Position numbers and translations under genes: made by a program
Shown here: positions 47,162 through 58,965 of the stretch, in pieces
Position numbering within the stretch: position 1 is the first letter of the stretch
Layout: each line of letters starts with the position of its first letter
DNA from: Byssothecium circinans
Taxonomy: Eukaryota > Ascomycota > Dothideomycetes > Pleosporales > Massarinaceae
Length of the DNA stretch: 64,000 nt
Direction of reading: 5' to 3'
Assembly (NCBI GenBank): GCA_010015675.1
Contig: ML976985.1
Coordinates: forward strand, 871,830-935,829
The notes under the pieces: model-generated
What the model was told of the DNA's origin: nothing
Seen by the model: only the letters and a program-made list of their open reading frames with translations
The model's database searches: none

Positions 47162-50100
47162 CCGTCTTTGCCTTGCTATAAGAGTATCGCTCCTAGGGTA
47201 TAATCTAATGCATCTGTTTCTATTTGTAGTGGCCGTTCTAGGTCATGCATCTATAATATAGAGGCTAATAGAAATAACTTCTTAAGCTTCTTAAAAGTAT
47301 CTTATTATTTTATTCTTTATCTAAATTCTAGGTAATCCTTTTTCTTAGTAATCTCCGTAAGAGGCGCTGTAGTTTTTAAGTATCCTTTAATAAACTTTTA
47401 GTAGAAGTTAGTGAATTTTAAGAAAAATTGCACGTTCTTAACTATTTTAAGTTTTAGCTATTTTTTTATAGTTTCAACTTTCTTTAGGTCTATAGCAATG
47501 CTATCTTGTAAGACTATAAATCCTAAGTAATCTATCTCTATAACATAGAATTCGCACTTTTTAGGCTATAAAAGTAATTAATATTCTTTAAGCTTCCTAA
47601 GCACCTTCTTAACATGTTTAATATAATTTTTAAGTATTTTTAAGGTATACACTAGTATATCATCTAAGTACGTAGTTATAAAAACGTCTAAGTATTTATA
47701 AAGTACTTTATTAACAAGCGTCTAAAACGTCGTAAGCATGTTTGTTAATCTAACGAGTATAACTATATATTTATATAGACTATACTAGGTCTTAAAAGCT
47801 ATTAGCTATTTATAGCCCTTGGCTATCCATATTTAATAGAATCTATCTTGCATATTAAATTTTATAATTTACTTAATTCTTTAAAGGCGGTCTATAAGTT
47901 CCTAGATTAAAAGAAGAGAGTAACAGTTCTTTCTTATAATATAGTTAAGCTATTTAAAGTTTACATAAAGTTGCAGCTTTTTATTCTTCTTAAGAATAAA
48001 AAGAATTAGTAAAGCTATTAAGCTTATACTCTTTTATATATATCCTTGCCTTATATTTTTTTTAATATACGTCCGCAGTTCTTTCTACTAGTCTTGTATA
48101 AGCGGATATATTAGTCTTAGGCGCAGCTTCACGTCTTCTTTTAAGTAAATCTCGTGATCCTATTCCTAGTAGTCTAGTAATACAGCTTTATCTTATTCCT
48201 TAAATAAATCTTAAAACTCCTCATATTCTAGTAGTATTGTAGATTAGGGTTTATCTTTTATAGGCGCAACTCTTTATATCTAGATAACTCTTATCTATAA
48301 AGAGTTCTTCTTATAGATCTTCTTAATTTTATAAGGTAATATTTTGCTAATCCGTCTAGTTTCACTAGGTAAGCTTTAGATTACTAGGCTTAATTTTTTA
48401 TATTATGTTCTAGCAATCTTGCACGTAGGTTTTTAGCTAAATATTGTTCCTTTTTACTAGTTAATGGCGGGATTATGCTTTTTAAGCTAATTATATTTAA
48501 TTAATATGTCTTCTTTACTAAGATCTATAATGTTAAGGGATGTCGTGTCTTTAATTTTAAGTACATAGAATAATACTTTTTAGGTTTTTAATCTTAAAAA
48601 TTTATTACCGTAAGACATTAGTCCATCGTTAGCTAATACTACTTATATTAGACGTTCCTTATCTTAATAGGGTATATTATATTTTTTAATTATTTATAGA
48701 AAGATAATTGTCTATACAGCTCTACTATCTATAAGTGCTATAAGCCTGCATCTATATATGCGCACCTCTATCTTTAATTAATAAATTAGTAGATTTAGGT
48801 GTCGTACGTTATATAAGGTTATTATAGGAATGCTTTTACTAGCATAACCTTATCCCTAGTAGCATCCTAGTTTTTTAATCCTTATAGTTTTTTTAGAAAC
48901 TAACCTACTCCTTATTTTTTAGATAGGTAGGTTAGGTAGCTGTTCTCGTAATAGGCTATCTATAACAGGCGAGCATGCTCTATTAATAGTTCGTTTCTTT
49001 GCAAAAATCCTTTCTAAAGTTTCTCTAAGAGGTGTACTTGACACATGTCGTTGAAGCACTATTTATAAGGTAAGTCGTTATAGCTCTTTACTTTAATAAC
49101 TTAAGTTCGTAAGATATTATTAGGTGATAGGGTTTCTAGCCTTATAGGGGCTTAGGCTATAGTTACTAGCTTATTACTACAGGCTACCTATTCCTAATGC
49201 TAATTACCTAGCCTTATTTGCTAGTGTCTTAAAGAATTGCTGTGTTTCCTCTAGCAAGCGTCTCTTTTAAACTTATAAGGAAGGGTGGGGAGTGCATAGC
49301 GTCTATAGTCCTTATCTAGGCATTCTTCTAAGGTAAGTAGGTTATAGTTATAATCTCTCTTATCCTACGCGGCTTTTTTCTTACAGAGCGTGTAGTACAT
49401 GCAATTAAGAATTATCTTGCATTATGCCTAGTCTACTTTCTCGTGCTCGTGATCTACAGGGTATCCTAAAGGGTGCTAATATTAGTAGTCTTTAATTTTA
49501 TAGTCTAGGGTATTACTATCTATTAGTCCTACTAGCTAGTATCCTGTAACATGCTTGCTTAGCTAATACGTTTAGTAGTACTAGTCGTAGTACTTCTACT
49601 ATTTAACACGTTTATACTACTATTGCTAATTACTAAAGTAATAAGTATAGCAGGTTGCTACTAGATAGTCTTTATTTAAGATTATAATATATAATATTTG
49701 CTTAAGTTGTTGTTTTACCTTATCTTATTTACGCTTATAGTAGAGGCACTAATCTTCCTAGTAATAATACTAATTAACTTTTTAGTAAGGATCTTTTTCT
49801 AGCACTTCTACTTTAATATAATCTCTTATAATATATAGGCCTTAGAGTTATATAGCTTCTACTACTATTTTACTAGCTTTTTTACCGTATACTAATATGG
49901 GTATAATGCAAGCTAGTCCTTTATGCGTAGTGCTAGTACACCTCTAGTATACTTTTGCTTTTAATTATAGTTAAACTACGTAGTCTAGTACCTTATTCTT
50001 AGCTAGATCTTAGCTTAGGCGTAATGTTTCTAACTTCTAAAGTTCTCTAAAGGATAGAATAGGATCTATATTACTAACATTATTATTAGACAGTTTTATT

Positions 50101-50490
50101 GCTTAATCTAGTTCTAAAGGTAGGTAAAGAGTAGGCTACCTACGTAGCACTTCTAGTTTATTCTCCTTAGGTCCTATTACCTTAAGCTTAATTATTCTAA
50201 TTTTGACTACTCTAAGCTTGCTAGCCTAGCTTTGGTTCTTTAAGTAGTCTCTACGGAAGTATCCTACTTTACTACATTAGAGACATGCCTTCTTTTTAAA
50301 GCGTTCTTAGTATTGTTTATAGATTAGGCCATTTAGCTATCTTCTCTTACCCTTATTAAACTGCTTCTTTTATTAGATTTTATCTATTATTACTATATCG
50401 CCGACTTGGTTGTAACGTAGTATCTTAGGTTTTCTATATCTTCTAAAGTTAAGAATAATTGTTGTATCCTTTTGTTTTTTTTGTAACGTA
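47162..50490 (-). pseudogene. A3 segment with RT, protease and gag
   Basis: Continues A3 after B. On the minus strand RT shows YLDD (47659-47670), upstream protease text follows the A1 order (about 48.7-48.9 kb), and the gag CCHC knuckle is at about 50,240-50,300. It breaks off at the C-D-C' complex within gag. Confidence 0.7.
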
Positions 50491-51495
50491 TTCCACCACC
50501 GAGTGCGCCAAAATTGCTTGGCAAGGAAAATCAAAGAGTATTATCTTAATAACCAAGCCAAACCTTAATATTTTCTTTTAAGATTTTAAACCTAGATAGA
50601 TATATATATAATCTAATAGCTCTTAATTTATATAGCTATAGCTTACGTAGTCTAGTAGTTATTAGTAAAGGAAGAAATCTTAAGTAAAACCTACCTTTTA
50701 CTATAGATTAATAGCTAAACGTTAGTAATATACTATATAACTTTTAGGACTTACTTATTACTATATTAATTAGTAGCTATTAAGTTATTATAGCGTGCAG
50801 CCTAGATTTAACGCTATTATAGTAGGTATAAGGTAGGGGGTAAGAAAAACTAAAAAACCTTCTAAATAAAGTTATATATATTAGATATCTCTACTTTCTT
50901 CTTAGGAGAAAAATAGTATATACTAAATAAAGCTATATATAAAGTTTAAAGTAAGTAAATACCTCTAAAACTAAAAGATCTAGCTTAAGAAGTGTAGGTT
51001 TTTATAAAAATATACACACTACCTAATAATATAGCTTATATAAGCTATTTTCTAGTAGCTAACTATTTATATTACTTCTATATATATATATAAAGTTTAT
51101 TTAAAGATAAAAACTTAGAATACTTAGCTAACTAAAATCTTTTATTATATATTTCTAATTTTAGGTATCTCTATCCTCCCTACGCTAGTTCTCTAATAGG
51201 TCTAGGCTGCACGCTATAATTTTAGTACTAATAGGTGTATTATATATATATAAACTAGCTCCAAAGTTATTATAATTTATTAAGCTGGTTTATTAGGTAT
51301 TGTAGGGTATAGAGCTTAAGCGACCTAGTATTCTCTATACTTATATAGCTTACTAAGATATTAGAAATTCTAGAATATTTTTTTGTAACCTTTTGGATCT
51401 ATATTATATATAGTTGTATTTAAACTTTCAGCTTAATAGCTCTATTATTTAAATTATTATTAAGGGCTGAATATTTGATTTTCTACCAAGCATTT

Positions 51496-51955
51496 TGTTA
51501 CCGAGGGGTATACTCGCCGAGCCTGATCCGTGTTAGGGGAGGTCGATTGGTGTAAGGTGTATACGTCAGGTGGTGTGCTTCAGTGGTTCAAGAGGCAAAC
51601 GTGCGAAAGCAACCAATTCTATACCTAACTATAGAATAACTAAGTATTAATCTGGGTGAGAGATGAACTATAGAGAATTAACTATAATGAATCAGAATTA
51701 GAAAGATAAAGGAGATCTATCTAGTCTTTATACCGCTTACTCTATTCCTCTGCTAAGTCCTTAATCCTACCTAGAGCCTCTGCTCCTTCTGCTCCTAGGA
51801 CTTCATCCTAGTCCTAGGATCCATAGGATCTCTTAGTCTTAGTAGGATTATAATTACGTAACTAGCGCCTTAACCCTATCCTACGCCCTACTATTTGATA
51901 CTCTCCCTAAGCGTATCATTCTTCCGTGGCTACGCTTATACATTATCTTATAACA
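51496..51955 (-). repeat. Left (3') LTR of A1
   Basis: 460 bp, TGTTACCGAGGGG..CTTATAACA. It keeps many CG and CA pairs that are TA in the right LTR. Confidence 0.9.
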
Positions 51956-52106
51956 TCATCCCCCTCTTTAAGGTTATTATCCTAATATCCTAGGAGGTGT
52001 GTCTACTATACTACTTTTTCTTATGGCTAGTATATAAGTTATGCGTGTCCCTAGTTGCTCGTAGTGTCATAGCCTCCTCTAGGGTTTCACTAACTTTTTC
52101 CTAACT

Positions 52107-52712
52107 ATGCCTAAGGTTCCGTCTAAGTCGTCTACTGCACGTCATTGATACTAAGCTAATTAAATCTATTCTTAAGGTCTAGAGATGACACCTAGCTGTG
52201 AATGCTATTAGAAGTACAAGCTTCACTATTTTATAGATGCGGCTATAGGTTAGTGCGCCGCCTGCATTTAGGTTCACGCTAAGTGCAGTCTATTTGTTCC
52301 TAAAGAGGAGTAGGAGAAAGTGCAAATAGAGAAGGAAGAGAAGTGAATTACACTTCTTTACTCTAAGGTAGAGGCTGCGCGGCTTTAGGCTAAGTCTACC
52401 TAACTCCGCGTGGAGCTAGCTAAGTTAGAAGCCTATAAGTACTCTTTTATAAACTAGGATTACTATGTCCTAGTTGTAATAGATGCTACTTAAGAGGTAG
52501 AGATTTTAAAGAGTATAGAGTCTACTATTTTATCTAAACCACTGCTATCCGAACCATTATTAACTAACCTAGGCTAGTTGTAGGCTAATCCTTCTTTAAT
52601 CTCTTTTAATCCTTCTTTATCCTTTAACTTTTTTACTTTTCTAGTAAACATAGAGTTACTACCTCTAGATACTACTAGTAGTAGTCCTTCACTAGTCTCT
52701 TATAGTCTATAA
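52107..52712 (+). pseudogene. Antisense Cys-rich coiled-coil ORF in A1
   Basis: 201 codons from ATG 52107 (MPKVPSKSSTARH) to TAA 52710-52712, open except for codons that fit mutated Trp, Gln or Arg. CECY, stop, KYKLHYF, then G-stop-CAACI and VHAKCSLFVPKEE (about 52,190-52,310) is a Cys cluster resembling a binuclear or gag-like zinc finger. It is followed by a Lys/Glu/Leu coiled coil (about 52,310-52,450) and a Ser/Leu/Pro-rich tail with LTNLG. It is read against pol and lies between the chromodomain and the 3' LTR, overlapping at most the end of pol. A1, A3 and A4 all carry it. Transcription and role are unknown. Confidence 0.6.
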
Positions 52713-55700
52713 GATTCTATATTAGTTCCTAGGTATTTTAGCTATCTAGCTAGTCCTTCTATTTGACTAAGTACTTCCACTAATGCTTGAATTTTCGCAG
52801 GTCCTTAATTTCTTTGACCTCGTAATCTTCATTTTTAAGTTTGACTCGCGTTTTGACCTCAGCGTCTAGTGGTGCTAGTTTAAGGAGTAATTTATAAAAG
52901 GTAGAGTGTATGCGCATGCCTTTAGGGAGTTCTAGCTTGAACGTTATAGGTCCTTTAGCCTCTAGGATTTGAAAGGGTCCTATTTAGAGGTTATCTAATT
53001 TATCGCATGGCCATTTAGTTTTCAAATTTTTTTATAATAGGAAAACTTTGTCCCCCTCTTTAAGGGTTAGTCCCTTAAGCCTTTTTTTATTCACTAATCT
53101 AGCTATCGTGAGGTTCCTTTAAGCGATTCGTTAGCTTAAATCATCGTGTAGTTTGCGAAGTAGTCATGCCTTATTATTAGCTCTAGCTAAGAGGCTTTTA
53201 ACGTCCTTAGGATTTTAGTAAGCAGTTAGCTTATATCTGTAATTCACGTAATGTAGCGAGTATCCTGTCGTCAAGGATCTTATACTATTATAGGCTAATT
53301 GTGCTGTTAGCAGGAGTTTAACCTAGTTGTCCTATAGCTTATTAGCATACATTCTTAGATACTATTCTAGTGTCTAGTTTGTTCGTTCCATCTAACCATC
53401 TATCTATAGGTGAAAGCTAGTTAAAAGCTTCTTATTAACTCTAAGCTTTGCTAGGAACGTGCTCTAATACTTAGAGGTAAATAGTATTCTATAATTAGTG
53501 ATAAACTGTTCTAGCACACCATGTTAACTAACAAGTGCCTTAGTTACTTTATAAGCTATTTCTTTAGCTATAACCGTTTCTTCCATTAGTACGAATATTG
53601 ATGCTTTGGTTAATTAATTAATAATTACTAATATTAAGTTACATAGCCGTGTTAATCTAGGTTTTAATAATTTTAGGAGCTTTACTATAAAGTCTATCGT
53701 AACGCTAGTCTATAGGCGTGCGGGAGGTTTAAGTGATTAGGGTAATCTATAGGGCTTATGTCTCTTAGGCTTGTTCTTAGAATAGGCTAAATAGTTGCCT
53801 ATCGCGTTCTAAACTATTTTTCGTACATTAGGGATTAAGTACTTATTTAAGATCCGTTAAACTATTTCATTAATCCTAGGGTGTCTATATTCCTTAGACT
53901 CATGTAGCCTTTAGATAAGTATTCGCGCTCTATCCCCTTAGACTTATTAGCATCTATTAGGCTCCTAGGTAAGCTCATTAAGCTTCTTATCCTATAACTG
54001 TGTGACCTTAGTCACCTTAGCTAATCATTCAACTAGAGTTCCTTTAAATAGTTATAGTTAATTATAGCCTAAACTACTATCTCTATCCTTCTATAGGACC
54101 ACGTCGTGCATGATAGGTCTATTTGTTTCCCAAAGGTCAGATCTTTGGCTAAGAGCGTCTACCGCTCCGTTTAGTAATCCTGGGCGATGGTGTACCTTAA
54201 AGTTATAATCTACTATTATTTTAGCCTATCTAACCTATTATTAGTTGAGTTTCTTAGTTATCATAAAACTTATTAAGTTCTAGTAATCTAAATATACCTC
54301 TACCTAGTATCTAGCGCCTACTAGCTAGGCTCGCTATTATTTAAAGGAGTCTACTATTACTAGTAGTTCCTTATCATGAACGTCGTAGTTAAGTTCTACT
54401 CCTAAGAATTTCTAAGAATAGTAGAACACTAGTCTCTATTTCCTATCTTCACCTTATTATAAGAGAATTACTCCTAGGGCGTAATCTAATGCATCTGTCT
54501 CTACTTATAGTAGTTATTCTAGGTCATGCATTTATAGTATAGGGGCTAATAGGAATAGTTCTTTTAGCTTTTTAAAAGCCTTCTACTATTCTTGTCCCTA
54601 GTTAAATCCCTTTACTTTCTTAGTAATTTCTATGAGAGGCGCTGTGGTCTTTAAGTATCCCTAAATAAACTTCTAGTAGAAGTTAGCGAATCCTAGGAAG
54701 GATTGCACGTCCTTAACTATCTTAGGTTTTAGCTATTCCCTTATAGTTTTGACTTTCTTTAGGTCTATAGCAATGCTATCTCGTGAAATGATAAATCCTA
54801 AGTAATCTATCTCTATGACGTGGAATTTACATTTTTCTAGCTATAGGGGTAATTAATACTTCCTAAGCTTCCTAAGCACCTTCTTAACGTGTTTAATGTA
54901 ATCCTTAAGCATTCCTAAGGTATATACTAGTATGTCATCTAGGTACATAGTTACAAAAACGTCTAAGTATTTATAAAGTGCTCTATTAATAAGTGCCTGA
55001 AACGTTATAGGCGCGTTCATTAGTCTAAAGGGTATAACCGTATACTCATATAATCTATACTAAGTTTTAAAGGCGGTTAGCTATTTAAAGCCCTTAGCTA
55101 TCTATATTTAATAGAATCTATCTTATACATTAAATTTTATAATCTACTTAACTCCTTAGAGGCGGTCCATAAGTTCTTAGATTAGAGGAAGAGGGTATTA
55201 GTTCTTCCTCGTGACGTAGTTTAGCTATCTATAATCTACATAGAGTTACAGCTTTCTATTCTTCTTTAGGATGAAGAGAATTAGTAAAGCCATTAAGCTT
55301 ACACTCTCTTATATGTACCCTTACTTTAAGTTCTTCTTAATGTATTCCTGTAGTTCTGACTACTAGTTAAGCGTAAGTAGGTATATTAGTCCTAGGCGTA
55401 GCTTTGCGCCTTCTTCTAGGTAAATCTCATGATCCTATTCCTAGTGATCTAGTAATGCAGTTTCTTCTATTTCCTTAAATAGGTCTTGAAACTCTTCATA
55501 TTCTGGTAGTATCATTGGTTGGGGTTTATCCTTTGTAGGCGCAACTCTCCGTATCTAGATAACTTCTATTTGCGAAGGGTCCTTCTCATAGATCTTCTTA
55601 ATCTTATAAGGTGATATTTTGCTAATCTATCTAGTTTAACTAGGTAAGCTTTAGATTGCTGGGCTTAATCTTCCATGGCGTGTTCTAGCAACCTTACGTG

Positions 55701-58400
55701 CTAGTTCTTAGCTAAACATTATACCTTTCTACTAATCTATAGCAGGATTATGCTTCCTAAGCTAATTATAGCTAATTAACATGTCCTCTTTACTAAGATC
55801 TATAATGTTAAGGGATGTTATGTCTTTAATCCTAAGTACGTAGAATGATACTTTTTAGGTTTCTAACCTTAAGAATCTATTACTGTAGGACATTTGTCTA
55901 TCATCAGCTAATACCACTCGTATTAGACGTTTCTTATCTTAATAGGGTATATTATATTTCTTAACTACTTATAAGGAGATAATTATCTATATAGCTCTAC
56001 TATCTACTAGTGCTATAAGTCTACGTCTATGTACGCGCACCTCTACCTTTAATTAATAAACTAGTGGATCTAGGTGTTATATGTTATATAGGGTTATTAT
56101 AGAAATACTCTTACTAGCGTAACTCTATCCCTAGTAGCTTCCTAGTTTTTTAACCCTTAGGGTCCCTTCAAAGACCTTCCTACTACTTATTCCTTAAGTA
56201 GGTGAATTTAATAGTCATCTATACAGCACGCTATCTAAGGTAGGCATCCGTGCTCTACCTCTAAGTTGTTTTATCGCGGGAAACCCTTCCTAAGTTTCTC
56301 TGAGAGATGTGCTTAACGCATATTATCAAAGCATCATTTATAGGGTAAGTTATCATGACTTTCCTTTTTTATAGCGTTAATAGGTGCTAGGGATCCTTGC
56401 CTTATAGGGAACTAAGTTATGTTTACCAGCTTATCACCTTAGGCTACCCTTTCCTAATGCTGATTATCTAGCATCTCCTGCTAGTGTTATTTGGAATCAC
56501 TCTACTTCCTCTATTAAGCATCCTTCTTAGATTCACGAGGAAGGGTGGGGAGTATATAGCGTCTATAATCCTTGTCTAGGTATTCTTTTACTATAAGTAG
56601 GTTATGGTCCTAACCTCTCTTATCCTATATAGCTTCTTCTTTATAGGAGCGTGTGGAATATATAGTTAAGAATTATCTCGCACTATACCTAGTCTACTTC
56701 TTTATACTCTTAGCTCACGGGGTGCCCTAGAGGGTGTTAATATTAGCAGTCTTTAATGTTATATTCTAGTGTATTCCCATCCATAGGTCCTACTAGCTAA
56801 TATCCTGCAATATGCTTACTTAGCTAATGCACTTAGTAGTGCTTATTATAGCACTTATACTATCTAATGCGTTTATATTACTATTACTATTTGCTAAAGT
56901 AATAAGTATGGCAAGCTACTACTAGACAGTCTTTATCTAGGACTATGATGTGTGATATCCACCTAGGTTATTATCTTACCTTATCCTATTTACGTTTATG
57001 GTAGAGGTACTAGTCTACTTAGCACTAGTACTAATTAACTTCCTAGTAAGGATTCTTCTTAGGTACCTCTACTCTAATATATTCCCCTATAGCGTGTAGG
57101 CCCTAGATTCGCATAGCTTCTACTACTACTTTGCTAGCTTCTTTACCATACACTAACATAGGTATAGCGTAAGTTAGTCCTTCGTGTGTAGTGCTAGCGC
57201 ACTTCTAGCATATTTTAGCGTCTAGCTATTGTTAAATTACCTAGTCTAGCACCTTATTCTTAGCTAGACCTTAGCTCTAGCTCAGTGATTCCTAGAATCT
57301 TTTAAAGAGTATGTTAGGGTCCATTTTGCTAACGTCGTTATTAGGGGATTTTGTTTAATCTAGTTCTAAAGGTGGGTAGGGAGTAGGCTACTAGCGTGGC
57401 ACCTCTAGTTCTTCCTCCTTAGGTCCTATTACCTTAAACTTAATTATCTTAATCTTGACTACTCTAAGCTTGCTAGCCTAGCCTTAGTTCTTTAGGTAGT
57501 CTCTGCGGAAGTGTCCTACTTCATCACATTAGAGACATGCCTTCTTTTTAAAGCGTTCCTAGCGTTATTTATAGGTTAGGCTATCTAACTATCTTCCCTT
57601 ACCCTTATTAAATCACTTTCTTTATTAGACTTTATCTGTCATTACCACATCACTATCGCGGTTATATCGTGGTGTCTTTAGCTTTCTATATCTTCTAGAG
57701 TTAGGAATAATTATTATGTCCCTTTGCTTCTTCTGCATTACTCTTTCATAGAGCCTATTATTAATTTAGGTAGCTAGATTAATTATGTCTTATAAGTCTT
57801 CTAGCTTGTTATGGTAGATCATGCTGTCCTTAGCAGTTTCCTTTAGCCTGTTATAGAAGGCTATGCATAACGGCGCATCATCCTAATTAATCTTTAACTA
57901 TAGTTGCTTAAACTCCGTCACATATCTTGCGACTAACTTATCCTACTAGATCTAAGATATCTTCTACTCTGCCTAGGTCTCTTCATTAAGTTCTCTAAAC
58001 ACCTTCTAAATCTCATCCTTGAACGCTATCTAGCTCTTAAAGATAGTCTTTATATTATCTTTGTAATACCTTATCTTATTCATGAGATAGTCGTCCATAA
58101 AGGGCTACATCTAAGTAGCTACCTTATCTTTTAAGTGCATACTGGCCGCAAGGATCTTATCTAAGTCCTCTATTAGGGTATTAAAGTGACAGTACAAATC
58201 TATGTTAGTAAGGAATGGCTTTAAGCTATCTTATCCTCTATTATACTTCTCTAGCGCCGCAATCTTTCTATAGGGTATAGTATCCTTAGCTTAGAGTTAA
58301 GCAATTGCTTGCATTAATCTATTAATCTGTTTAGCCTATTATTATAACTAATTAGCCTGGTTAGCTATCACTAATACTAGACTTAAAGCAGGTGTACTAA
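52700..58400 (-). pseudogene. A1 gag-pol with chromodomain, RIP-inactivated
   Basis: Approximate limits. Minus-strand landmarks in order: gag CCHC knuckle, CxxCDEVGHFRRDY (57,490-57,555); protease LIALVDSRA (about 56,000, from D-S-G-A) and SFYVLRIKDITSLNIIDL; RT with TMYLDDILVYT (YLDD 54934-54945); RNase H (about 54.1-54.5 kb); integrase VTIDFIVK and RLTRLCNLILVIINQLTKAS (about 53,690-53,600), FITNYRILFTSKY (about 53,480) and SFHLQIDGQ; then PFQILEAKGPITFKLELP (GPY/F module, about 52,950) and DYEVKEIKDLRKFKHQWKYL (chromodomain, about 52,830-52,770). The chromodomain would steer integration to heterochromatin. Stops and Asp-to-Asn or Gly-to-Arg changes inactivate it. Confidence 0.8.
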
Positions 58401-58479
58401 TACTACTACTAGCGGCACGTAGGGTAGTAGGAGCTACTTTTATATACGTTTAGGTTCTTAAACCTGTAGGTAGTTAAAG

Positions 58480-58939
58480 TATTACTAAGGGGTATACTTA
58501 CTAAGCCTAATCCGTGTTAGGGGAGGTTAATTAGTGTAAGGTATATACGTTAGGTAGTGTGCTTTAGTAGTTTAAGAGGTAAACGTGCGAAAGCAACTAA
58601 TTCTATAACTAACTATAGAATAACTAAGTATTAATCTAGGTAAGAGATGAACTATAGAGAGTTGACTATAAAGAATTAGAATTAGAAAGATAAAGGAGAT
58701 CTATCTAGTCTTTATACCGCTCACTCTATTCCTCCGCTAAGTCCTTGATCCTACCTAGAGCCTCTGCTCCTTCTGCTCCTAGGACTTCGTCCTAGTCCTA
58801 GGATCTATAGGATCTCTTAGTCTTAGTAGGATCATAATCACGTAACTAGCGCCTTAACCCTGTCCTGCGCCCCACTATTCGATACTCTCCCTAAGCGTAT
58901 CATTCTTCCGTGGCTGCGCTCATACATTATCTTATAACA
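58480..58939 (-). repeat. Right (5') LTR of A1
   Basis: 460 bp, TATTAC..CTTATAACA. In the first ~130 bp every difference from the left LTR that I checked is C/T or G/A. Confidence 0.9.
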
Positions 58940-58965
58940 CATTTCTACGCGGTTTAGTAGTATAC

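Larger units (their letters stand above)
23818..50490 (-). mobile_element. Chromodomain Gypsy retrotransposon copy A3, multiply interrupted
   Basis: One minus-strand element can be followed by comparison with the intact copy A1. It runs as LTR (23818-24277), 3' internal part and chromodomain/integrase (24278-26842), RNase H region (35038-35456), RT, protease and gag (47162-50490). The breaks are filled by a solo LTR, copy A4, element B and the C-D-C' complex, and the text resumes after each insertion at the matching point of A1. Its gag N-terminus and 5' LTR are not in the window. RT carries YLDD (47659-47670) and a gag CCHC knuckle remnant lies at about 50,240-50,300. It is the oldest layer of the stack by order of insertion. 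Confidence 0.8.
51496..58939 (-). mobile_element. Chromodomain Gypsy retrotransposon copy A1, full length (7,444 bp)
   Basis: LTRs of 460 bp at 51496-51955 and 58480-58939 have TG..CA ends (right TG now TA), flanked by the perfect target duplication CATTT (51491-51495 and 58940-58944). The insertion splits repeat C. Gene order on the minus strand is gag, protease, RT, RNase H, integrase, chromodomain, i.e. a chromovirus-clade Gypsy element. It is the least mutated copy of the family and the key for reading A3 and A4. Confidence 0.9.
50494..58962. repeat. Repeat C, about 1.0 kb, interrupted by Gypsy copy A1
   Basis: After removal of A1 (51496-58939 plus one CATTT) this is about 1,020 bp. It starts CACCACCGAG..AAAATTGCTTGGCAAGGAAAATC and ends as the inverted form (GATTTTCTACCAAGCATT..GCGGTTTAGTAGT at 58949-58961). 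It thus has inverted ends of about 40 bp, with an AT-rich interior (TATATATA near 50,600, 51,070 and 51,240) and no ORF. A second copy in the same orientation starts at 63419. MITE or terminal repeat of a larger element: unresolved. Confidence 0.6.
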
